From Bacteriovorax stolpii (GTDB lineage Bacteria; Bdellovibrionota; Bacteriovoracia; Bacteriovoracales; Bacteriovoracaceae): DNA of 64,000 bases. Position numbers and translations under genes: made by a program. The notes beneath the pieces were generated by a model. That model was not told the origin of the DNA. It was given only the letters and a program-made list of their open reading frames with translations, and made no database searches. The stretch covers positions 1 to 64,000 of the forward strand of contig CAMCYI010000016.1 of the NCBI GenBank assembly GCA_945883845.1. The letters run 5' to 3'. Shown here piece after piece: positions 8,468 through 17,186 of the stretch. Within the stretch, counting starts at the first letter, position 1, and the number at the start of each line of letters is the position of its first letter.

Positions 8468-9133
8468 TTAATCTTTCTTGACGATAATACTTGAGCGGAA
8501 CTCTTTTTCATGTAGCGGCTCTTCATATTTCAGGACGCGAAAGTTTCCGAACATTTTCAGGAGTTCCTGGTCCTTTAGAAAGTAAGAAACGGGCTCGACA
8601 GAGGGGGCCTTGTTCCTTTCACGGATCGTGAAGGCTTCGTACATGAGAATGCCACCGGGTTTTAGCCAGGTTTTCATTTTTTCAATGAGATTACGGTCAA
8701 CGTAATAGAAGCAGATGATAGCGTCATAAGACTGAGGCGGGATCTGATACTGCTCGAGAGAGGCGACCACACCTTTGATTTTAACCCCAAATTCCTGGGC
8801 AAGAAGGTTTGCCTTTTTTACGGCAACAGAGCTGATGTCCACACCGGTAACCTTGTAGCCTTTCTGCGCGAGAAAGACTGCGTTCCTACCCTCGCCCATC
8901 CCCATGTCCAGGACAGCGCTGCCAAAGGGAATGAACTGATAGTTTTCTGCAACAAACTTCGCTGGAGTTTTGCCGAAAATAAATGTCGGACGGCTATAGC
9001 GTTGGTCCCACTGAGTTTTGGAATCCGAAGAAACTTTGACCCCGGTCAGCTGTTGGAAACGGCTTCCGGAAATCGGGTCACGTGCCCAGGTAGAGAGACT
9101 GCAAAGGGTCAGTAAAAGAAAGAATAATTTCAT
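8468..9133 (-). CDS. Class I SAM-dependent methyltransferase with an apparent signal peptide
   Basis: A 221-residue protein. Residues 1-17 (MKLFFLLLTLCSLSTWA) look like a cleavable signal peptide. Residues about 40-200 are a TehB/UbiE-like Rossmann methyltransferase: motif I VLDMGMGEGRNAVFLA, acidic motif VTGVDIS, motif IV YDAIICFYYV, and WLKPGGILMYE. The SAM-binding residues look intact, so the family call is firm, but an exported SAM enzyme is unexpected because SAM is cytoplasmic. Either the hydrophobic start is an uncleaved membrane anchor facing the cytoplasm, or a later start is used. The start overlaps the upstream gene by 4 bp (ATGA). Confidence 0.82.
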   Translation of the reverse strand: MKLFFLLLTLCSLSTWARDPISGSRFQQLTGVKVSSDSKTQWDQRYSRPTFIFGKTPAKFVAENYQFIPFGSAVLDMGMGEGRNAVFLAQKGYKVTGVDISSVAVKKANLLAQEFGVKIKGVVASLEQYQIPPQSYDAIICFYYVDRNLIEKMKTWLKPGGILMYEAFTIRERNKAPSVEPVSYFLKDQELLKMFGNFRVLKYEEPLHEKEFRSSIIVKKD

Positions 9134-9609
9134 GATTCTTGAGAGGTATCACCATCTGCGGACTCTGAAAAGATATCATCTGCCTGAGAATCTATGAAGC
9201 TTGTATCCGGAAGAGGAACTTCCTCATTTTCTATCCCAAGTTCAGCATTGAGGAAAAGGTTAAGCGTGGCCAGTCGGTTTTCCATTCTCTTGATTTTTCT
9301 GTCGACGAAGAGTTCAACTGTGCCGGGCATGTCTTCAGTCTGAAAAAGATACCAGTTCATTTCTTCAGCGATTGAATAATACATATCGAGGACCGAAATG
9401 AGTTCTGTGCTGCAATGAGCGAGATCTGAAAGTGTGGCCGATTCGTATTTGTTAGCGAAGATACCCGGGAAGTGAGTTCTTGTTCTACGAATAGAAAAAA
9501 CCTCGAGGTACTCACCTTTACGATCACGAACGCGCTTGAAAAGATTATTAGCATCAATTTTAAGCGAGAGTAAAATTCTCTGTGTGACTTCGTCGTTTCT
9601 GCTTTTCAT
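9130..9609 (-). CDS. Hypothetical cytoplasmic protein
   Basis: A 159-residue soluble protein without signal peptide or membrane segment. The central region (DLAHCSTELISVLDMYYSI) looks helical, and the last 35 residues are acidic and likely disordered (SQADDIFSESADGDTSQES). It sits directly after the preceding gene (adjacent stop and ATG) and overlaps the methyltransferase gene by 4 bp, so all three should be made from one message. No family recognised. Confidence 0.75.
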   Translation of the reverse strand: MKSRNDEVTQRILLSLKIDANNLFKRVRDRKGEYLEVFSIRRTRTHFPGIFANKYESATLSDLAHCSTELISVLDMYYSIAEEMNWYLFQTEDMPGTVELFVDRKIKRMENRLATLNLFLNAELGIENEEVPLPDTSFIDSQADDIFSESADGDTSQES

Positions 9610-10074
9610 CTATGCCGCCATTCCGCCAACACCAGCTCTTCTGCCACCAGGCCAACGGGAACTTTTCTCTGACTTCACTTTATAAAATCGAGAGATCATT
9701 CCTGAAAGGATGCGGGCATCGAGAGGGTATTTCATAAAAAAATAATTTTTTTGTTGAGAATAAAGTTTTGAATCGTTGAGACGGGAAAAACTTGAAAGAT
9801 GCATCAGTGTAATACGTTTTGTTTTCAAAACATATTTCAGAAGACTTCTGACTTTCTCGTTATAGATGGCGTATTCGCGACTTCCCAAGACGGAACAAAT
9901 CACAATGATCTCTTCCTGACTCGTTGAAGCTGCGAGTGATTGCAACTGATCGACTTTCACTGGAACCAGAATGTAACCAAGCTCTTTGAGATTTCGATCG
10001 AAGATATAATAACTATCAGGAAGATTAGCTTCGATAGTCAGAAAAAATATAAATGGGTTGATCTTTAATTCCAT
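9610..10074 (-). CDS. Hypothetical protein with conserved-looking Gly-rich C-terminus
   Basis: A 154-residue soluble protein. The alternating pattern (YILVPVKVDQL, EEIIVICSVLG, RITLMHLSSFS) resembles an alpha/beta receiver-like or Rossmann-like fold, but no phosphoacceptor Asp set can be assigned. The end is unusual: SRWPGGRRAGVGGMAA. The ATG at 10074 is preferred to a TTG at 10131 that would run 41 bp into the matrixin gene; an AAGGAG sits very close (2 bp) to this ATG. It lies 16 bp after the matrixin gene, in the same operon. Confidence 0.7.
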   Translation of the reverse strand: MELKINPFIFFLTIEANLPDSYYIFDRNLKELGYILVPVKVDQLQSLAASTSQEEIIVICSVLGSREYAIYNEKVRSLLKYVLKTKRITLMHLSSFSRLNDSKLYSQQKNYFFMKYPLDARILSGMISRFYKVKSEKSSRWPGGRRAGVGGMAA

Positions 10075-10090
10075 GACTCCTTTTCGGAGT

Positions 10091-10843
10091 TCAGAACCAG
10101 GACTTGAACCACTTGAAAATTTTCCTGACAAAACCGATCAACATCCCCAGTGAAAGGGACGCCATGGCATTGGTGCCGGATGCAGGAACCCCTGTAGAGA
10201 CGGTCCCGCAGCTCAGGGGATTTGTAGACTCTGAAGTCTCTTCGCTCGCCAGTGGTGAGATGTATCCCGTTACCTGACGATGGACGGTCTGTTCGTGAAC
10301 TTCGGTCATGCCGTTAACGTCATCGTTATCGAGTCCAAAATACGGACTCTGAAGAGTAGGGGCCATAACAGCATTCCAGTCATCAGAATGGTCGAGGCCC
10401 ATTGTGTGGCCGAGTTCATGTGTCAAAGTTGTAAGGAGGTTGGCGTTGTTATTTTTGATATCTGGATGATTCCCGTTAATAACAATTTCAGTTTTCGCGA
10501 AGTAAGGTCCTTCGGTGTATCTGATGGCGACAGCAAGAACAGTATTGGGATCCATATTTGTTTCAGCAGCAAACTTTGTCGACCAGCGAATGATGTTTGA
10601 AGTGGCAGCATTGCTGCCGCTTTCTTTGAAATTCCAGAGTAAGAGACCTGTTCTGGATTCCCACTCACCTATTGCCTGCGTGGACAGATTTTCGAGAGTT
10701 GCCTTTCGTGTAGCGTTTCCATCCATAACCGTGATTCTGATAGGAAGGTTTTCCCAGTAGAATCCGTTACGAAAATCCTGAGTGAGTTTATATCCCCAGG
10801 CATTGAGCGAGAAAAGAAAGAATAGAATTCCAAGCTTCCGCAT
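10091..10843 (-). CDS. Exported matrixin-family zinc metalloprotease with C-terminal membrane tail
   Basis: A 250-residue protein with a signal peptide (ends near NAWG, residue 17). The zinc site THELGHTMGLDHS gives His142, Glu143, His146 and His152, and NAVMAP (Met160) is the Met-turn, so it is a matrixin/metzincin protease. After the catalytic domain comes a Ser/Thr-rich linker, then a small-residue hydrophobic segment (NAMASLSLGMLIGFV) and a basic tail (RKIFKWFKSWF). This arrangement resembles C-terminal sorting or anchoring tails. The start at 10843 is chosen because CAGGA lies 8 bp upstream; an in-frame ATG 9 bp earlier has no spacing for a ribosome site. Likely acts at the cell surface or in the periplasm. 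Confidence 0.88.
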   Translation of the reverse strand: MRKLGILFFLFSLNAWGYKLTQDFRNGFYWENLPIRITVMDGNATRKATLENLSTQAIGEWESRTGLLLWNFKESGSNAATSNIIRWSTKFAAETNMDPNTVLAVAIRYTEGPYFAKTEIVINGNHPDIKNNNANLLTTLTHELGHTMGLDHSDDWNAVMAPTLQSPYFGLDNDDVNGMTEVHEQTVHRQVTGYISPLASEETSESTNPLSCGTVSTGVPASGTNAMASLSLGMLIGFVRKIFKWFKSWF

Positions 10844-10876
10844 AATTTTCATCCTGAAAAAAAAGCAGTTCCTTAA

Positions 10877-11170
10877 TTAGATCTGCTCAATACGACAAAG
10901 CCGTCCGTTCCTCATCTCGACGTGATATTCCTTACCACGCTCAATATCGAAACCCCCGTTCTGCAGAACATCGACCTGCTTTTGAGCATCAACGGATCCA
11001 TCAGTAGTTTCAAAAATAACTCTCTGGAGGGCGAAGGCCTGCGATGGGCCAACACTCGGGATGATTTCTTTAACCACTCCCTCGAACTCTGTCGGACACT
11101 TCCCCCCTGAGGTCAGGGAAGCAAACGCCGAAAGAGAGAAAACAACCATCAATAGTAAAAGCCATTTCAT
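10877..11170 (-). CDS. Small exported protein of unknown function
   Basis: 97 residues with a clear signal peptide (MKWLLLLMVVFSLSAFA). The mature part is about 80 residues with two cysteines (GGKCP and GRLCRI) at its two ends that could form a disulfide, and a beta-rich pattern (FEGVVKEIIPSVG, GKEYHVEMRNGR). AAGGAG lies upstream of the ATG. It lies 33 bp before the matrixin gene and may head that operon. No family recognised. Confidence 0.78.
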   Translation of the reverse strand: MKWLLLLMVVFSLSAFASLTSGGKCPTEFEGVVKEIIPSVGPSQAFALQRVIFETTDGSVDAQKQVDVLQNGGFDIERGKEYHVEMRNGRLCRIEQI

Positions 11171-11393
11171 GCCTACTCCTTGGCATTGAATTTTTCAAAG
11201 ACGAGGTATCCATACCAATGTCTTTCTCACATTTCATGATTGCACGGGTGATGCCAAACCCCGGCGTGTCTAAAGTCTCTTATTTGTTATCTGTACTGAC
11301 TAAATCAGGGACAAAAGGTGACCCCGCGAAAACGTGAAGCACCAGAGATGTGAGTGTTAGGTGGGGCCAGAGTGAGATCGGCAAGATATTACA

Positions 11394-11924
11394 CTATTTA
11401 GATATCGCAGGGATTGCAGGAGCAACTACCGGACGATATTTGGGACCCTCGCAAGTCACACTGGCGAGATACCAGGGATCGTTCTCTGACTTACGTGAAG
11501 AAGTCGGGTTTTGCTTAGAGAGATGGTAGTCAGGTCCAAAGGCGGTCCGGCAAAAACCATTCCCTTCTTCCGTAGAAATGGCGCCGTAGCTTTGAAACTT
11601 CTGACCTCTTTTCTCCAGTTCAGCCTTGGGGATAACGACGGTGCTGTAGACGGGATACGGGGCAAGAATCAACGGTTCGTAGGCCTTGATGATATTGATA
11701 TCGATGAGACTGATTACGAGACCGTCATCGTTGAGATGAATGTAATCGACCTGGGCATGGACGTTCTGAGAACGGACTGAGACGTCTATATAAGCACTTT
11801 TATCGAGTCCCTGATAGGAGCCTCTGGCATCGACAGGATGGGTTTTCAGGAACTCGTGAACGGCATCTGGGGCCGCAGAAACAGCAAGCGATATAAGGAG
11901 AAGGAAAGCAGCGAACGTTTTCAT
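11394..11924 (-). CDS. Exported protein of unknown function
   Basis: 176 residues with a signal peptide ending AVSA (residue 17). The mature part has two cysteines (NGFCRT, SVTCEG), probably a disulfide, and a Pro/Ala-rich end (VVAPAIPAIS). It stands alone: 220 bp separate it from the next gene downstream, and the groEL terminator lies 30 bp upstream. No family recognised. Confidence 0.75.
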   Translation of the reverse strand: MKTFAAFLLLISLAVSAAPDAVHEFLKTHPVDARGSYQGLDKSAYIDVSVRSQNVHAQVDYIHLNDDGLVISLIDINIIKAYEPLILAPYPVYSTVVIPKAELEKRGQKFQSYGAISTEEGNGFCRTAFGPDYHLSKQNPTSSRKSENDPWYLASVTCEGPKYRPVVAPAIPAISK

Positions 11925-11955
11925 TTCTCTATTATCTACGATTTCCTGAAAATAA

Positions 11956-11978
11956 AAAGGGCACCCTGAGGTGCCCTA
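11956..11978 (-). terminator. Rho-independent terminator of groESL
   Basis: AGGGCACC-CTGA-GGTGCCCT is a perfect 8 bp stem with a 4-base loop. On the minus strand it is followed by a T-rich tract (TTTTTATTTT). It lies about 30 bp after the groEL stop and separates groEL from the exported protein gene. Confidence 0.9.
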
Positions 11979-12006
11979 ATCGTGTTCTAAACTTAGAACG
12001 TATGAT

Positions 12007-13975
<1,969 letters not shown>

Positions 13976-14045
13976 AGATCCTCCTAAGGATAAAACGCAT
14001 TGCGTATTAAGTTGCTCAACTATTATCAGGTTAATGTGCAACCAC

Positions 14046-14073
14046 AATGTAGTGTCAGATGGGCCACTGTCAA
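14046..14073 (-). promoter_or_regulatory. Candidate groESL promoter
   Basis: Minus strand TTGACA (14073-14068), 16 bp, TACATT (14051-14046), about 70 bp before groES. No CIRCE inverted repeat (TTAGCACTC-N9-GAGTGCTAA) is present in the 290 bp upstream, so HrcA control of the usual kind is not indicated. Confidence 0.4.
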
Positions 14074-14263
14074 GGTTTGCCCCTGAGAAATAAAGGAAGC
14101 TTAGCTATGGCCAGCTACTTGCAATGTAATACCCGGTGGCAAAATTCCCAAGGAATGGGAAAAAAGCAAAGAAAATCGACAGCTTGAATTCGTCAAGTTC
14201 GCCCGTAAGAAGCCGAAGAGAATTTAAAGCATCGATTTTAAAGCATATTCAAGGAACAGAATT

Positions 14264-14770
14264 ATGCAGACCAAAATGACACTGAAGCTCTGCCCTCTTC
14301 TTTCTCTCCTTATCTCTATGGTGAGTTGTGGGAAAAAGGCGAACGACGCAAAAGCAGGAGACCTGAACGGCGACGTTCAGGGGCAGGAACCCTCATCGAA
14401 TCTCATTCTTGAGCTCGATACGACTTCCAGTAGATCTATTTCATATAAGCTTAAGCGTGATGGAGTGTTCAATCTTCCAGAGCGCCTGACTATCAGAAAT
14501 GGAAACCTTCCAGGACGCAAAGTCAGCGTCAAGTTCAACGTCGATCCTGCAGATCAGAGTATCTACACGCTGAAATGTGATTATGTGACTTCTGACTTTC
14601 AGCCTAACCAGATGGATGTCGAAACTTGTTACGATGATGTCGGAACCGATATCGGGAACTACACCACTGAAGTTCTTCCGATTCATAAAAACAATCTGAT
14701 TCAAATAGATCTCATTGGAACATACGCTCCGGCTTCAGCCTTTGCTTACTTCTCAGTAAACTGGCAATAA
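14264..14770 (+). CDS. Lipoprotein of unknown function
   Basis: 168 residues with a lipoprotein signal peptide and lipobox MVSC (Cys22), then a charged linker (GKKANDAKAGDLNGD). The mature domain, about 120 residues, looks beta-rich with a CDY...CYDD cysteine pair. AAGGA lies 8 bp before the ATG. It is monocistronic, divergent from groESL, and followed by a terminator. No family recognised. Confidence 0.8.
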   Translation: MQTKMTLKLCPLLSLLISMVSCGKKANDAKAGDLNGDVQGQEPSSNLILELDTTSSRSISYKLKRDGVFNLPERLTIRNGNLPGRKVSVKFNVDPADQSIYTLKCDYVTSDFQPNQMDVETCYDDVGTDIGNYTTEVLPIHKNNLIQIDLIGTYAPASAFAYFSVNWQ

Positions 14771-14802
14771 TAAACACAGACATTTCTTGCTGATCAATCA
14801 GA

Positions 14803-14829
14803 CCTTCACAGGCCGTGAGGGAATTTTTG
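14803..14829 (+). terminator. Rho-independent terminator after the lipoprotein gene
   Basis: CCTTCAC-AGGCC-GTGAGGG (7 bp stem with one T-G pair) followed by AATTTTTG. It lies 33 bp after the lipoprotein stop. Confidence 0.6.
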
Positions 14830-14832
14830 TAT

Positions 14833-16632
14833 TTATGGTTTCTCTGAAGCTGGAACACGATCTGCACCCTGACGGTAGAGCTTGGTGAGATCTTCTTTGT
14901 AGGACGGATTGAGCGTTTCGAAACGACGGGCATTCACAAGATAACGATATCCATCCGTAAAATTCACCTGGGCGGTTTTGCGAAGGACAAGAAAGTATTC
15001 ATCATCACTTATTTCATACTGATAAGTCGTGTAGTAGTGCTGGAGCATTTCGAAATTCCTACTCTGGGCGAGATAGAGAAGTGTTCTACCTTTATCTGCG
15101 CCGTTCTTCACGCAGTGATCAAGGAGGGCCTTGTCGTTCTTCTTCACAATGTTAAACATCAAAGTATGCCCAAAAAGAAGCGGCCTTGAGTTGATAATAG
15201 AAAGAAGTTTTTTATCTTTCATCAATTCTTCCGTACTCGCTTTTTGAACATAACTGACAACCTCTACTCCGCGCTGGTAACTGACACTCATCCAGACGAA
15301 AAAGGCAACGAAACTTCCGAGAAGTGGTACGGAAACTTTCCAGTTGAGAAAGAGGGCCAGGAAATTGCGCATCTTCTGTGCCGAAGAAACGTAGTAGTTA
15401 AAAGGTAAGCCGAGTTCAATCTTGTTGTGAAGAAAACTCTCCCGGGTTTCAAGATCCGGATGAGTTGAAAACAATCCTGAAATTTTCTTCGCGAGCCAGT
15501 TTTTCTCTTCGGGCTTCTTTGTCTTGGCGAGGAGATATTCCGGCATCTCATCTGGTGAACTCAGTTTCCTGAGTGACGAAATCAGAGCATCTACAGTGGC
15601 GCCAAGTTTCATGACGGCATATCCATCAGCTTCAAATTCATGCGAGCGTATGGTTTCAAAAAGAAGTGAGTAGTTAAAAATAAACCAGGATAGACATCCG
15701 ATGAGGGTCACCATCGTTGTGGTGTGCGTGTGAAGACTAGCATCTTCGCCCCAATATAGGAGCGTGAATCCGATAATGAGGATCATGATGAGGGCCACAC
15801 CGAGAATAACGGAGATGAAATTCTTCATCAGATCAATGAGACGTTTATGGATATGTCTGTTCGCAACGTGAGCAAGCTCGTGGCAGATAACCGCATCGAA
15901 TTCTTCGAGTGTCAGCATCGTACGGAGCTTTCTTCCTACGAACATCGTCTGGTTCGAAAAGCGGAGAAGTTTGAGTCCAACGACAAAAGCGTTCTTAACG
16001 TCAGTTTCAATCCATCTCACGCGCAGGTTCGGCATGTTGATCTGCTGGAGTCGCTTGTTGATGATTTCCAGGTACTCCGGTTCCGTAATCTCACGATTCG
16101 GAATAAGGCGAAGCATGATCACGACAGTGCAGAGAATTGAGAGAACAGAAACGAAGATAATGTTGAAGAAAATACCAACGAACCAGAGACTTCCCCACTC
16201 CTCGTAAACTCCGTCCTGGAAGGTCCAATTGATGACGGCGTAAATCAGGATAGGCAGCATGATGAGAGCAAAACTCACCCGCACTTCTTTGATGATATGA
16301 CTCTTAAAGGGTTTCCAGATCTCAAGTCCCGTGTGTTTTTCGAGATACTTGATGAAGAAGCGATAAATCCCAAAACCAAAGAAAAGAAGAATGATATAGA
16401 GGAATCCAAGGCCCATCAATCCCACGGCAAATGATCTTTCAGAGATCAGGTGAGCAACAACTAGGGCCATGAATACTTCAAGGATAAAGACATGGAAGTG
16501 ATGACTGAGAATCATCTCACGATGTGAAAAGTTTTTCGCTTCAACCAGAGATTGAATAAGTGCTATCCGGTCACGCTGGAATTTTCTCCAGTTAAAACCG
16601 ATCGCCAGAATGATAAACAGAACGTAGAGCAT
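14833..16632 (-). CDS. M48-family membrane metalloprotease with long C-terminal domain
   Basis: A 599-residue integral membrane protease. Several N-terminal transmembrane helices (about residues 1-175) precede the zinc site ICHELAHVANRH (His251, Glu252, His255); the third ligand Glu is in SHEFEADGY. This is the Ste24/HtpX arrangement, whose members cleave membrane or misfolded proteins. It is about twice as long as HtpX: a further transmembrane helix (SVPLLGSFVAFFVWM) and some 150 helical residues follow the catalytic domain, with TPR/ankyrin-like spacing (KGRTLLYLAQSRNFEMLQHYY). It stands alone in its transcript direction. Confidence 0.9.
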   Translation of the reverse strand: MLYVLFIILAIGFNWRKFQRDRIALIQSLVEAKNFSHREMILSHHFHVFILEVFMALVVAHLISERSFAVGLMGLGFLYIILLFFGFGIYRFFIKYLEKHTGLEIWKPFKSHIIKEVRVSFALIMLPILIYAVINWTFQDGVYEEWGSLWFVGIFFNIIFVSVLSILCTVVIMLRLIPNREITEPEYLEIINKRLQQINMPNLRVRWIETDVKNAFVVGLKLLRFSNQTMFVGRKLRTMLTLEEFDAVICHELAHVANRHIHKRLIDLMKNFISVILGVALIMILIIGFTLLYWGEDASLHTHTTTMVTLIGCLSWFIFNYSLLFETIRSHEFEADGYAVMKLGATVDALISSLRKLSSPDEMPEYLLAKTKKPEEKNWLAKKISGLFSTHPDLETRESFLHNKIELGLPFNYYVSSAQKMRNFLALFLNWKVSVPLLGSFVAFFVWMSVSYQRGVEVVSYVQKASTEELMKDKKLLSIINSRPLLFGHTLMFNIVKKNDKALLDHCVKNGADKGRTLLYLAQSRNFEMLQHYYTTYQYEISDDEYFLVLRKTAQVNFTDGYRYLVNARRFETLNPSYKEDLTKLYRQGADRVPASEKP

Positions 16633-16716
16633 GAAAAAACTCCCGTTAGTCGTATCGGATTTTGAAAGGATTAAAGTGACGGGAAAAATAGAAGAAGTGA
16701 TACGCTCGGGTAAGAC

Positions 16717-17133
16717 CTAGAAACAGACCTCTTCGTGGTTCACGACATGGGTCTGATCAATGACATTTCCGAGTCCAAGTTTACCCAATGAAGCTTTTAC
16801 GCGGACTGGGTACTTCAAGGTCGTGAGTCCTGTGCAATTATGGCCCACAACTCTTTCATCAATAAGACTCTTGGAGTACTTGACCAAAAGAGCATTCAAT
16901 CTTCTCGTCGTCAGATCATGGTGAAAAGCATCGAGACAGGCGTTCCGACAAGAATACTGGTTACGGACACGATAAGTGTCGTAACTTTCGAGATCATAAT
17001 TTTTCAGAGTGTTTGCTTCGTATTTGTTGGGGCCCATTGTCGGTGACTGAATCATAACTTCACAATTGCAGGGAATCGCAAAGGCAACTGAGCTCAGGAT
17101 GAATGTCACAATGAGGGCCAGTGTTTTGAACAT
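16717..17133 (-). CDS. Small exported Cys-rich protein
   Basis: 138 residues with a signal peptide ending AFA (residue 19). The mature part has six cysteines (PCNCEV, YSCRNACLD, HNCTG, EVCF), an even number that suggests three disulfides and an extracytoplasmic place. It lies between the M48 protease and polA on the minus strand. No family recognised. Confidence 0.75.
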   Translation of the reverse strand: MFKTLALIVTFILSSVAFAIPCNCEVMIQSPTMGPNKYEANTLKNYDLESYDTYRVRNQYSCRNACLDAFHHDLTTRRLNALLVKYSKSLIDERVVGHNCTGLTTLKYPVRVKASLGKLGLGNVIDQTHVVNHEEVCF

Positions 17134-17186
17134 GCCTTCTCATCGGAAATCCACGAATGTACTAAAGAGTGGAAAGACTGACCGGA

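Noticed and set aside
13976..14263. CIRCE/HrcA operator for groESL
   Set aside because: Searched by eye for TTAGCACTC-N9-GAGTGCTAA and close forms; none present.
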